Shown: positions 31,666 through 42,988, counted from the first letter of the stretch. The stretch is DNA of 64,000 bases from Dendrobium chrysotoxum (GCA_019925795.1 CM034305.1:55664573-55728572); one strand, 5' to 3'. The notes: generated from the letters alone by a model not told the origin. Translations and numbers: made by a program.

Positions 31666-34600
31666 TCAAGCATTTATATCAATCACTCCTAATCTGTTTC
31701 TCAAAATGCTGAATGAGTCAAAGGCTAGTGGTTTAGTGAATATGTCAGCCAGCTAATTTTCAGTTGCTACATGATGTAGCTCAATATCCCCTTTTGTAAC
31801 ATGGTCCCTAATGAAGTGATGCCTTATATCAATATGTTTGGTCCTAGAATGTTGGATTGAATTCTTAGAGATACAGATGGCACTAGTATTATCACACAGA
31901 ACAAAAATTGTGCCAACAGGTAATCCTAAATCCAAGACTTGTTGCTTCAACCAAAGAACTTGGGCCACACAACTTTCTAAGGCAATGTACTCAGCTTCAG
32001 CAGTGGAAAGTGCAACTGAGTTCTGTTTTCTACTGGACCAGGAGACTAACGACTGTCCTATGAACTGACAAGTCCCAGAAGTGCTCTTCCTATCCACCCT
32101 GCACCCCGCAAAGTCAGAATCAGAATATCCAATGATCTCAAAAGATGTGCTGTACCTAGGGTACCAGATTCCTAGGTTTGGGGTCCCTAAAAGATATCTA
32201 AGAATTCTCTTAACAACAGTCAGGTGGGACTTTTTAGGATCAACCTGAAACCTAGCACAAAGACAGACACTAAACACGATATCAGGTCGGCTAGCAGTCA
32301 GGTAAAGCAGTGATCCTATTATCCCTCTATACTTCTTCTGATCAACAGATTTTCTACTTGAATCCTTATCTAACTGAACTGAGGAGGTCATGGGAGTATT
32401 GATTGGCTTGGCTTTGTCCATTTCATATTTCTTCAAAATGTCCTTAGTGTATTTAGATTGATTGAGAAAAGTTCCATCATCCATTTTCCTTATGCTAAAC
32501 CCCAAAAAGTAGGATAATTCTCCCATCATACTCATCTTAAACTCCTTACTCATTATTTTAGAAAACTCATCACATAAATATTTATCATAAGATCCAAAAA
32601 TTATATCATCAATATAGATCTGGACAATGAGTAAGTTATCCCCTATTCTCCTTAGAAAAAGGGTGGTGTCAACGCTCCCCTTAACAAACTCTCTTTCTAA
32701 CAGGAATATGTTAAGCCTCTCATACCAAGCTCTGGGTGCCTGTTTCAATCCATATAAGGCATTTTTTAATTTGAAAACATGATTCAGATATCGGAAACTC
32801 TCAAAACCTGGGAGTTGTTATACAAAAACATCTTCTTTTATTATCCCATTTAAAAAGGCACTCTTGACATCCATTTGAAACAGCTTAAATCCCTTATAAC
32901 AGGCAAAGGCTAGTAGCACTCTAATGGCTTCCAATCTAGCTACAGGGGCAAAAGTCTCCTCAAAATCAATCCCTTCTATCTGATTATACCCCTTAGCCAC
33001 CAATCTTGTCTTATTTCTCACCACCACACCAGAATCATTCATCTTATTCTTAAAGACCCACTTGGTTCCCACAATACTTTAATTTTTGGGTCTTTCTACT
33101 AACTTCCAAACATCATTCCTTACAAATTGATTCAATTCTTCCTGCATAGCTAAAATCCAAAACTCATCCGATAAGGCTTGATTGATGTTGGTGGGTTCAG
33201 TCATTGAGATAAAGGCAGAATGGTTTATTTCCTTCCTAAGTCCATGCCTAGTCCTAACACCTTCATAAGGGTCTCCTAAGATCAGTTCTTTAGGATGACT
33301 CGAAGAATATCTCCAATCTCTGGGCAACGTGGTTTGAGGTTCTACCCTTTCCTCCAGATTTGTATTTCCAACCCCTTGGGTAACCTCAATAATCTCTTCA
33401 TCTTCTACTTCAGATCTAGACTCCTTAAGATCAGATTCATCAAACACTACATGGGTTGTTTCTTCCACCACCAAAGTCCTCTTATTGAACACCCTAAAGG
33501 ATTTCCCCACACTTGAATATCCTAAGAACACTCCTTCATCAGATTTGGGGTCAAATTTTCCTAAGGGTGACTTCCTGTTGTTCAGAATGAAAACCTTACA
33601 GCCAATGACATGGAGGTGGGATAGATTTGGAGTTCTACCCTTAATGATCTCACAAGGTGTCTTGTTCAGTTTGACTCTCACATTCACCCAATTCAGCACA
33701 TAACAGGCAGTGTTCACCGCTTCAGCCCAAAAGTATTTTGGAAGTGAATACTCGGCAAGCATGGCTCTAGCGGCTTCCACTAAGGTCCTGCTCTTCCTTT
33801 CAGCTACCCCGTTCTGCTGAGGGGTCCTAGGAGCTGAAAAATTATGACTAATCCCTTGATCCTTACAAAAACTTCCAAATCTTTTATTTTCAAACTCCCC
33901 TCCGTGATCACTATGGATGGTAATAATCTTACATCCTAACTTCTTCTGAATCCAAGTAAAGAAAGATCTAAACTAATCAAATGACTCAGATTTATGTGAC
34001 AAAAATTTCACCCAAGTGAACCTCGAATAATCATCTACAATCACAAATCCATAGACTCTCCCCGCTAAGCTGGCAGTGCTAATGGGTCCAAAGAGGTCCA
34101 TGTGAAGAACTTCTAAAGGTTTAGAGGTGCTAATATCCTTAACAGAGTGAAAAGAGGACTGAACTTGCTTTCCCAACTGACAGGCATCACACAGGTGATC
34201 CTTAGTGAACTTAAGCTTGGGCACACCTCTAACTAAGTCCTTCTGGGTGACTCTCCTAAGGGTTTTCATACTGGCATGACACAATCTCCTATGCCATAAC
34301 TAAGACTCATCAGCAGCAGTTTTTAAGTAAATTGAATTATCAGATTTAATGCAACTTACATCCAGCTTGTAGACGTTGTTGATCCTTTGCCCCCGTAAAA
34401 TAACTTCATCATTTAAGCTTAAAATGCAGCCAGTGGGCAGGAATTTGATGCTGTATCCCTTGTCACAAAGTTGACTGATGCTCAGCAAGTTGTGTTTCAG
34501 TCCATCTACAAGCAAAATATTATCAATCATAAAATTCTCTGAATCACCAATTATACCTGAGCCTACCACCTTCCTGGTGGTGTTATCTCCAAGTGTAACC

Positions 34601-34716
34601 TTGCCTCCAGCTCTGGCCTCCAGCAAAATGAACTGATTTGTATCTCCAGTCATGTGTCTAGAACATCCGCTATCCAGGTACCACATGCTCTCATGAGTTC
34701 TTGTGTGAGAGCACAC
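31666..34716 (-). pseudogene. Outer element pol (protease, integrase, reverse transcriptase, RNase H), multiple stops
   Basis: Blocks in order from 34716: protease MWYLDSGCSRHMTGD; GAG-pre-integrase LWHRRLCHASMKTL; integrase HMDLFGPI, IHSDHGGEF and PQQNGVAER (the D, D and E of the catalytic triad); reverse transcriptase GTKWVFKNKM, FQMDVKSAFLNG and YIDDIIFGS; RNase H DSDFAGCRVDRKSTSG and ending GVIDINA. At least six in-frame stops interrupt it, for example before LWHRR (Trp codon to TAG), after SFD, after ERPKN, after KEDVFV and after ATEN. Most look like C-to-T or G-to-A changes. It cannot produce protein, but the order of domains (INT before RT) is that of Ty1/copia. Confidence 0.9.
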
Positions 34717-34727
34717 CTATAAAAATA

Positions 34728-34884
34728 TCAAACGTCAGTCTTAGGAGCCCAAACAGGTTTGGGTTCCTTCTTATGGAAAGAAGAATGCAATGCATGCGTG
34801 CTGTGCTGTGAAACAGGTAGTTTGAGTTTCCACACCCAATGTGTACTACGGTGAACTGTGCAGGTGTGGGAAATATGTCCTAAG
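34728..34884 (-). pseudogene. Outer element gag, C-terminal piece left of the inner element
   Basis: Encodes the gag tail from HTCTVHRSTHWVWK to PVWAPKTDV followed by TGA. The gag frame is cut by the inner element at 34885; the rest of gag is at 44707-46366. The stop and the frame change to pol 11 bases later are shared with the inner element. Confidence 0.85.
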
Positions 34885-35136
34885 TGTTGCAAATCTGGTT
34901 TTGATGATGACAAACATGTTTCCAGTGTGTTTTGCTTGGCTAATCTGTTTCAGGCACAAAAGACCGTGAGCCACTCAAGCCAACTCAAGATCGGGTCCAA
35001 GTGTGTCAAATGTATGATTTTTTCTTTTTATTGAGTCAATTGTAATGTAACTGATTCCCTAGCTAAGTAACCTTGCACACACACACTCAAGGAGAGAGAT
35101 TGAGTGAATTAGAGTCTCTGTTATAAATTTGTTCAG

Positions 35137-35810
35137 ATCGTCCTGGACGATATCCACATCGTCCTGGACGATCCAGTTAGAACAGAAACCCTAATTAGGG
35201 TGACTAAGTTAAGAGGGTCTGATTGAGCCGATCGTCCTGGACGATCTACGGATCGTACGGGACGATATTCCTAAATCAGAAATTCTCAGCCGCCAGATCA
35301 AGTTAGGCAAGTTCTTATTTTTAGATACTTGGTCTGATCGTCCCAGACGATACGTGTATCGTCCCGGACGATCCAGTACAATCATGCCTAATTTAATCTG
35401 GTAATTAAGGAAAGTAATTAATTTATGGTTGATACGATCATATCGTCCAGGACGATCGCAGGATCGTCCCGGACGATCTTGATCGTCTAGTGCATTTAAG
35501 CTGTACGTCCAAAACTATGTACAGGACGATTTGGGGCCTTTTTGAACTAATCGTACCGGACGATGACCCTATCGTCCGGGACGATCAAGTCATTTTTTGG
35601 TCGTCCAGCTTAGATTTCTCTGGACGACCCGAACTATCTTCTGGACGATTTCCATCAATTTGAACTAATCGTCCCGGACGATCGCAGGATCGTACGGGAC
35701 GATATGAAAAACTTTTTCTACTGATCGTCCAGAAGAGCCAGATCGTCCAGGCTGAAACAGCTGAATTTGAACTGATCGTACAGGACGATCTACCGATCGT
35801 CCTGGACGAT
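35137..35810. repeat. Seven pairs of 15-bp palindromes, 21 bp apart (5' LTR)
   Basis: Palindrome ATCGTCCNGGACGAT, sometimes ATCGTACNGGACGAT. Pairs start at 35137/35158, 35231/35252, 35337/35358, 35442/35463, 35550/35571, 35668/35689 and 35775/35796. Every pair has a centre-to-centre distance of exactly 21 bp (6-bp spacer). Pairs follow each other at 94, 106, 105, 108, 118 and 107 bp. Half-sites and looser inverted copies lie between pairs, for example 'ggtcgtccag...ctggacgacc' at about 35599-35629. Each palindrome holds two CpGs. The array ends ~44 bp upstream of the TATA-like box. Confidence 0.95.
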
Positions 35811-35852
35811 CTTGGCCGACCAGTTGAGATTTAGGGCAAATTTTAAGCCCTC

Positions 35853-35861
35853 CTTTAAAAG
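35853..35861 (+). promoter_or_regulatory. TATA-like box of the inner 5' LTR
   Basis: 'ctttaaaag' here corresponds to 'ctataaaag' in the outer 5' LTR (minus strand, 47082-47073). It lies just downstream of the palindrome array and upstream of the GA-rich leader, the normal place for the LTR promoter. Confidence 0.6.
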
Positions 35862-36081
35862 AACTTTTTCCAAGATTGGAAAAAATCTTTTACTGCCTTC
35901 CTTCCCTGAGAAACCCTAGAGAGAGAGAGAGAGTTGGGAGAGAGAGAGAAGATCTTGTGAGGGGGAGTTAGTGAGGGATTCACTAAGGTTGCTCCGAGCA
36001 CGGATCAGAGTCGTCTTCTCCGCTCGTCGTCTTTCGTCTAGTCAGTGTTCGTCGTGGGAGGATCGTTCGCAAGAAGATCCG

Positions 36082-36240
36082 GGTTCTCTGCCCGCTTCAG
36101 GTGGAAGCGAAAGGAGTTCGTAGGTTCTCTGCCTGCTTCAGGAGGAAGCGAAAGGAGTTCGAAGGTTCTCTGCCTGCTTCAGGAGGAAGCGAAAGGAGGT
36201 CGGGTTCTCTGCCTCACCGGTTGGTGAAAAGGAGATTTTT
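36082..36240. repeat. 41-bp tandem repeat in the transcribed part of the LTR
   Basis: Units starting 'ggttctctgcc(t/c)gcttcagg' begin at 36082, 36123, 36164 and 36203 (steps 41, 41, 39). Each unit contains a short hairpin 'cttcaggaggaag'. Equivalent arrays exist in all four LTRs. The Arg/Ser-rich frames predicted across it are artefacts. Confidence 0.85.
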
Positions 36241-36585
36241 GTACAGGCTTCTCCGCCTTGCTGTGGGAGCGAAAGGAGAGACACTTCTGTTTAGTGCAAT
36301 ACCCGGAGGGGAGGCTCCGGGGAGTGGACGTAGGTCAAGTTGACCGAACCACTATAAAATCTGGTTTGCTTTTCTGATTCAGTTTTGCACTTTACTTTTC
36401 AATATAAACTGCTTGGGTGAATATCGTTGGTTGATCTTTTCGTTATTGTTTACTTATTTCCGCTGCTAAGTATCGAAAAGATTTTTATAGTTATCGTGAA
36501 ATTTTTAAATAACCAATTCACCCCCCCTCTTGGTTAGCCTCGGGACTAGTTCACTAGGGCTTAACATCCCTTTCGAACTTTCAAG

Positions 36586-36597
36586 TGGTATCAGAGA
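36586..36597 (+). promoter_or_regulatory. Primer-binding site of the inner element
   Basis: TGGTATCAGAGA two bases after the LTR. Matches the first 11 of 12 bases complementary to the 3' end of plant initiator methionine tRNA (TGGTATCAGAGC). Confidence 0.9.
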
Positions 36598-36638
36598 GGG
36601 ATTCAAAATTTAAGTTTAAAAACTTTTGAATTTGATCC

Positions 36639-38449
36639 ATGGCTAACTGTAATAATCGTAATACTACTGAAGGATATTCTATTACGAGACCACCGTTGTT
36701 TGACAATATTCCTTTTGATTTTTGGAAAACACGCATGTCTACTTTTCTACAGTCTATTGATTATCGCATGTGGATGTTAGTTAAGGATGGATACGAACCA
36801 CCTTTTAGACTGATAACAATATGAAAACTGAACTGCCTTTTACTGATTAGACGTTTGATGATCGCGATTTAGCACAGTTAAATGCAAAATGCTTGAACTG
36901 TTTCTTTTGTGCTTTAAAATCCGAAGACTATATGCGTGTTTCTACTTGTACAACGGGAAAGGAAATCTGGGATAGATTATGCATAATATACGAAGGTACA
37001 ACTGAAGTCAAACAGTCTAGGTTAAACATCTTGCTACATGATTACGAACTTTTTCGCATGAAACCTAGTGAGACTATTTCAGAAATGTACACAAGGTTCA
37101 CTCAGATTGTTACCTCTCTGCATGTTCTAGGTAGAGAACTTACTAACTACGAAAGAGTGAACAAAATTCTAAGATGTTTGCCTGCTTCTTATGATGCTAA
37201 GATTACTGCTATTACTGAATCTAAAGATTTAAACACTTACTCTATTGACAGCTTACTTGGATCACTTATTGCTTACGAGCAAGGGGTGAACCAAAGGCAA
37301 CTTGATGCAGGTGATCGCAAGAAAGAGAAGACAGTGGCACTAAAGGCCAAGGATTCAGATGCTAGCTCTTCCGGGTCTAATAGCGATGATGTTGCCTTAA
37401 TCACAAGGCAATTTAAAAGCTTCCTAAGGAAGAAACATAAGAACTATCAGAAGTGGAACAAGAGTAAGTCCAATAAAAATTTTAAGAGTTCATCTGAATC
37501 TGTTTGTTTTGAATGCAGGAAGCCTGGACACATAAAGGCTGATTGTCCAACACTTGAAGCTCATCCAAGCAAGGAGAAGGGTGAGGAGAAACCAAAGTTC
37601 AGAAAGGACAAGAAGCGGATTCAGAAGGCGTTCTGGGCAGACTCTGTATCCGACTCTTCTGAGACTGAAGCTGAAGAGGAGGAAACAAACTTGTGTCTTA
37701 TGGCTAATGATCACCCTGGTCAGTCGGACCAGGAAGAGGTATGTGAGCTTACCTACGATCAATTATTTGAAGTTTCTGAAAGAATTCATACATCGTAAAG
37801 GAAGCTTAAGAAAACTCATGCTAGTTTGAAATTAGATTACTTAACATTGCAAAAAGAGCATGATTCTGTAGTTAAAGATCATTCCACACTTGATTCAAAT
37901 CACATGTCTTTGCTTGATGAATTCGATGAGTTGAATAAAAAATATTCTGATTTAGTTTCTGAGCATGATTCTTTAAAAACCACGTATGTTGATTTAGAAA
38001 AAGCTTTTAAAGAGTTAGATACAATGGCATGTGAAGTAGAAAGTAACAATGGCGCTTTAAAATTTGAAATTGCAAGTTTAAAGAAAGAGAATGAATTTTT
38101 GGAAGTAAAAATCAGTGCTTTTGAAAAGAACAAAACACCGCCTACCTTTGAACAGTTTTATGCACCGCCACCTTTTAAAAATTCTGTTGCAAGTTCATCA
38201 AAGCATGTTTCATACACTACTAGGAAGAGGCATTATCATCCACGTAGATTAGTTAACCCTTTTCCTGGTGTTAGATATTTTTCATGTGGCATGTTAGGAC
38301 ATAATTCTCACACCTGCACTGTTCACCGTAGTACACATTGGGTGTGGAAACCCAAACTGCCTGTCTCACAGCACAGCACGCATGCATTGCATTCTTCTTT
38401 TCATAAGAAGGAACCCAAACCTGTTTGGGTTCCTAAGACTAACGTTTGA
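36639..38449 (+). pseudogene. Inner element gag, broken
   Basis: Starts at ATG 36639 (MANCNNRNTTEGYSITRPPL). Blocks: FWKTRMSTFLQSIDYRMWML; gag core EDYMRVSTCTTGKEIWDRL and LHDYELFRMKPSETISEMYT; a first zinc knuckle CFECRKPGHIKADC (37505-37546); an acidic stretch; a long coiled coil from about 37826 (LKKENEFLEVKISAFEK); a second knuckle-like CFSCG/H..TC block near 38278-38310 with the first Cys changed to Ser. The frame ends PVWVPKTNV-TGA at 38449. Lesions relative to the outer copy: a one-base deletion near 36815, TGG to TAG near 36850, and TAA at 37796-37798. Gag forms the virus-like particle in the cytoplasm. Two knuckles with a coiled coil are typical for Sireviruses. Confidence 0.85.
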
Positions 38450-38460
38450 TACTTTTGTAG

Positions 38461-41400
38461 GTGTGCTCTCACACAAGACATCGTGAGAGCATGTGGTACC
38501 TGGACAGCGGATGTTCTAGACATATGACTGGAGATGCAAATCAGTTCATTTCGCTGGAGGTCAGAGCTGGAGGCAAGGTTACACTTGGAGATAACACCAC
38601 CAGGAAGGTGGTAGGCACAGGTATAATTGGTGATTCAAAGAACTTTATGATTGATAATGTTTTGCTTGTAGATGGACTGAAACACAACCTGCTGAGCATC
38701 TGTCAACTCTGTGACAAGGGATACAACATCAAATTCCTGCCCACTGACTGCATTTTAAGCTTAAATGATGATGTTGTTTTGCAGGGGCAAAGGATCAACA
38801 ACGTCTACAAGCTGGATGTAAGTAGCATTAAATCTGATAATTCAATTTGCTTAAAAACTGCTGCTGATGAGTCTTGGTTATGGCATAGGAGATTGTGTCA
38901 TGCCAGTATGAAAACCCTTAGGAGAGTCACCCAAAAGGACTTAGTTAGAGGTGTGCCCAAGCTTAAGTTCACTAAGGATCACCTGTGTGATGCCTGTCAG
39001 TTGGGGAAGCAAGTCCAGTCCTCTTTTCACTCTGTTAAGGACATTAGCACCTCTAGACCTTTAGAAGTTCTTCACATGGACCTCTTTGGACCCATTAGCA
39101 CTGCTAGCTTAGGGGGGGAGAGTTTATGGTTTTGTGATTGTAGATGATTATTCGAGGTTCACTTGGGTTAAGTTTTTGTCACATAAATCTGAGTCATTTG
39201 ATGAGTTTAGATCCTTCTCTATTTGGATTCAGAAGAAGTTAGGATGTGAGATTATTACCATCCATAGTGATCACGAAGGGGAGTTTGAAAATGAAAGATT
39301 TGGAAGTTTTTGTGAGGATCACGGGATTAGTCACAATTTTTCAGCTCCTAGGACCCCTCAGCAGAACGGGGTAGCTGAAAGGAAGAACATGACCTTAGTG
39401 GAAGCCGCTATAGCCATGCTTGCCGAGTATTCACTTCCAAAATATTTTTGGGCTGAAGCGGTGAACACTGCCTGTTATGTGCTGAATAGGGTGAATGTGA
39501 GAGTCAAACTGAGCAAGACACCTTATGAGATCATTAAGGGTAGAACTCCAAATTTGTCCCACCTCCATGTCTTTGGCTGTAAGGTTTTCATTCTGAACAA
39601 CGGGAAGTCACCCTTAGAAAAATTTGACCCCAAATCTGATGAAGGAGTGTTCTTAGGATATTCAAGTGTGAGGAAATCCTTTAGGGTGTTCAATAGGAGG
39701 ACTTTGGTGGTGGAAGAAACAACCCATGTAGTGTTCGATGAATCTGAACCTAAGGAGTCTAGATCTGAAGTAGAAGATGAAGAGATTATTGAGGTTACCC
39801 GAGGAGTTGGAAATACAAATTTGGAAGAAAGGGTAGAACCTCAAACAGAGTTGCCTAGAGATTGGAGATATTCTTCGAGTCATCCTAAAGAACTGATCTT
39901 AAGAGACCCTTCTGAAGGTGTTAGGACTAGGCATGGACTTAGGAAGGAAGTAAACCATTCTGCCTTTATCTCAATGACTGAACCCACCAACTTCAATCAA
40001 GCCCTGTCAGATGAATTTTAGATTTTAGCTATGCAGGAAGAATTGAATCAATTTGTAAGGAATGATGTTTGGGAGTTAGTAGAAAGACCTAAAAATCAAA
40101 GTATTGTGGGAACCAAGTGGGTCTTTAAGAATAAGATGAATGATTCTGGTGTGGTGGTGAGAAATAAGGCAAGATTGGTGGCTAAGGGGAATAATCAGAT
40201 AGAAGGGATTGATTTTGAGGAGACTTTTGCCCCTGTAGCTAGATTGGAAGCCATTAGAGTGCTACTAGCCTTTGCCTGTTATAAGGGATTTAAGCTGTTT
40301 CAAATGGATGTTAAGAGTGCCTTTTTAAATGGGGTAATTAAAGAAGATATTTTCGTAGAACAACCCCCAGGTTTTGAGAGTTCCCAATATCTAAATCATG
40401 TCTATAAATTAAAAAAGGCCTTATATGGATTGAAACAGGCACCCAGAGCTTGGTATGAGAGGCTTAGCACATTCCTGTTAGAAAGAGAGTTTGTTAAGGG
40501 GAGCGTAGACACCACCCTTTTTCTGAGGAGATTAGGAGATGACTTACTCATTGTCCAGATCTATGTTGATGATATAATTTTTGGATCTTCTGATAAATAC
40601 TTATGTGAAGAGTTTTCTAAAACAATAAGTAAAGAGTTTGAGATGAGTATGATGGGAGAATTGTCCTACTTTTTGGGGTTTAACATAAGGCAAACGGATG
40701 ATGGAACCTTTCTCAATCAATCAAAATACACTAAGGACATTTTGAAGAAATATGAAATGAACAAAGCCAAGCCAATCAATACTCCCATGCCCTCCTCAGT
40801 TCAGTTAGATAAGGATTCAAATGGAAAATCTGTTGATCAGAAGAAGTATAGAGGGATAATAGGTTCACTGCTTTACCTGACTGCTAGCCGACCTGATATC
40901 ATGTTTAGTGTCTATCTTTGTGCTAGGTTTCAGGCTGATCCTAAAGAGTCCCACCTAACTGCTGTTAAGAGAATTCTTAGATATCTTTTAGGAACCCCAA
41001 ACCTAGGAATTTGGTACCCTAGGCACAGCACCTCTTTTGAGATCATTGGATATTCTGATTCTGACTTTGCGGGGTGTAGGGTGGATAGGAAGAGTACTTC
41101 TGGGACTTGTCAATTTATAGGGCAGTCGTTAGTCTCCTGGTCCAGTAGAAAACAGAACTCAGTTGCACTTTCCACTGCTGAAGTTGAGTACATTGCCTTA
41201 GGGAGCTGTGTGGCCCAAGTTCTTTGGTTGAAGCAGCAAGTCTTGGATTTAGGAGTACCTGTTGGCACAATTTCTGTTCTGTGTGATAATACTAGTGCCA
41301 TCTGTATCTCTAAGAATCCAATCCAACATTCTAGGACCAAACACATTGACATTAGGCATCACTTCATTAGGGACCATGTTACAAAAGGGGACATTGAGCT

Positions 41401-41512
41401 ACACCACGTAGCAACTGAAAATCAGCTGGCTGACATATTCACTAAACCGCTGGCCTTTGACTCATTCAGCATTTTGAGAACCAGATTAGGAGTGATTGAT
41501 ATAAATGCTTGA
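38461..41512 (+). pseudogene. Inner element pol (PR-INT-RT-RNase H), three lesions' worth of breaks, RT intact
   Basis: Protease MWYLDSGCSRHMTGD near 38490; GAG-pre-integrase LWHRRLCHASMKTL; integrase with HMDLFGPI, IHSDHEGEF and PQQNGVAER; reverse transcriptase from 40031 with FQMDVKSAFLNG and the catalytic YVDDIIFGS; RNase H ending RLGVIDINA at 41512. A frameshift lies in the G run near 39110-39118 (between HMDLFGPI and VDDYSRFTW), and TAG at 40019-40021 replaces a Trp codon before ILAMQEELNQF. The integrase block has Glu where the family has Gly (SDHEGEF for SDHGGEF). The RT-RNase H frame of 493 codons is open. Pol is in a different frame from gag, starting 11 bases after the gag stop in both copies. 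Confidence 0.92.
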
Positions 41513-42974
41513 TTCTGATGACTGCTGATTTATGATTGTTATGATTGGTATTCTGATTTCTGTTAGTTAGTTTTTTGTATTCTAATTTCTGATTTCTGTT
41601 AGTTAGTTTTTGTTTGATTATTTGCTTTCAGTTGATTTTATTTCTTCTGCTGATTTCTGTGTTACCCGTTTTGTTAGTTTGGTTTGAGTATTTACTTTGC
41701 TATGATTTTTTACCTGTTTTTATTTATTTACGGGTTCATATCTTGCACTTATTGTTTTATGCTTTTCAAGATTTGATCACCGCTCACTACTTCTGGTGAT
41801 CTGAAGTTTTGACTGGGAGTTTTTACCTTGTTTTGGTTTGGAAGCTGATAAGCAGTGATTGACTTCGCTGAATCTGTTAAAGGGAAGAAACATTGATAAT
41901 TGTTTCTCTTCCTCTAACTCCTTTACTGGTGTGTAGTTTCTTTTTGAATAAAAATCCTTTTCAAAATTAAAATGTTAATTTTTTGAAATAGAGATTATTT
42001 TATCTTCCTACAGTAATCTGCCTCATATCAATAGTGTTTTTCAAAGTCTTGAGTCATTAGTTTGATTTTCTAAACCAAGTGATTGCATTTATCATATGTT
42101 GTATGGATTTTGTTTTGTGAATCTTTCTTCCTTACTGCGGAGAGTCATCTCCTATGTCTGGAAGATAATCTCACAGCTGAGACTCTTTAATGATTATGAA
42201 AAGGAAAAAGCTTATAAAAGATGCGCAGTGCGCCAGATAATTTGAAAAAGAGGCATAAAATGAGCCCAAAACTGAAAAGATGCGAAATTGCCAAATTGGA
42301 TACACAAAGTGTATCAAAAATCAAAAGATGCGTAAAGCGCCAACCAATTTGAAAAAGAGGCACAAAATGAGCCCAAAACAAGCTTTCTTTCCTTTCAGAT
42401 TGTTAAATGTCTTAGAGGAATCTTTGCGCCACTTAATATTTTTGAAAGCTTGAGTTTTGAAAATTCTGATTTCTGATTTTTTACTTTGTAACACTATTAT
42501 ATCAGATATTTTTCTGGAACGAGGCTTGAAAGGATCTCTTTTTAAATCTAATGTCTCTTCTTTTGAATCGGATTTTTGTGTTGAAAGAGGTTTGCATCGA
42601 TAAGGTGCCCGGGGTCAGAGTTACGAAAGTTGATTATTTCCAACCTTTTCTGGATTTCAGTGCTGTCAATCGTCCTGTCATTGGTTTTTGAATCTAAAAT
42701 CAAGGAAAAATTCTGATTTTCCTGTTTTGTTGTTGTTCTGTGTATGTTTTCTTTTATGTTTTATTTCCGTGTTATATTTTTCGCTCCTCCTTTTTGTGAT
42801 GTCAAAAGGGGGAGTCAGAGTTGTAGTCGTGTCGTGTCTTTGTTTCTGTTTTCTGAGTCTTGTTTCCTGTATTGTTTTAGCTGTTAAATGAAAATTTAAA
42901 AAAAAAATGTTTGTTTGTTTGATCTCCTAGTTTACTTTTACTGTCAGACTACTTTACAAATGTTTGCCATCATC
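41513..42974 (+). other. Non-coding 3' region of the inner element
   Basis: No coding domain. At 42219-42390 short units 'agatgcg(n)gcgcc'-like recur at 42219, 42278 and 42326, with a small palindrome gatacacaaagtgtatc between, and the phrase 'tttgaaaaagaggca(t/c)aaaatgagcccaaaac' is present twice ~107 bp apart. The outer element keeps the same units at 30850-31015. The extra ORF module of the outer element would lie near 42760 but is absent here. Confidence 0.7.
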
Positions 42975-42988
42975 AAAAAGGGGGAGAT
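42975..42988 (+). promoter_or_regulatory. Polypurine tract of the inner element
   Basis: 'aaaaagggggagat' immediately before the 3' LTR (TGTTGC at 42989). It lies within a 19-bp-arm inverted repeat (42960-42978 and 43003-43021). Confidence 0.9.

Larger units (their letters stand above)
34885..36583 (+). repeat. 5' LTR of the inner element
   Basis: 1,699 bp, beginning TGTTGCAAATCTGG and ending GAACTTTCA. Layout: 34885-35136 upstream sequence, 35137-35810 paired palindrome array, TATA-like 'ctttaaaag' at 35853-35861, CT/GA-rich leader 35915-35950, a 41-bp tandem repeat 36082-36240, then an AT-rich end. The corresponding 3' copy is 42989-44706. Confidence 0.95.

Noticed and set aside
31838..32068. 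Plus-strand frames over the outer pol (also 33295-33516, 33485-33703, and 41110-41352 and 39662-39883 on the inner pol)
   Set aside because: Antisense shadows of conserved pol blocks; the same shadows appear in both copies because the sense frame is conserved.
35137..35810. Regularly spaced palindromes reminiscent of a CRISPR array
   Set aside because: They lie in both LTRs of a plant retrotransposon, the 6-bp gaps are no spacers, and there are no cas genes.
36045..36343. Arg/Ser-rich open frames in the LTR leaders (also 44001-44466, 46681-46893, 26985-27197)
   Set aside because: They translate the 41-bp tandem repeats, occur in LTR copies in overlapping frames, and have no domain.
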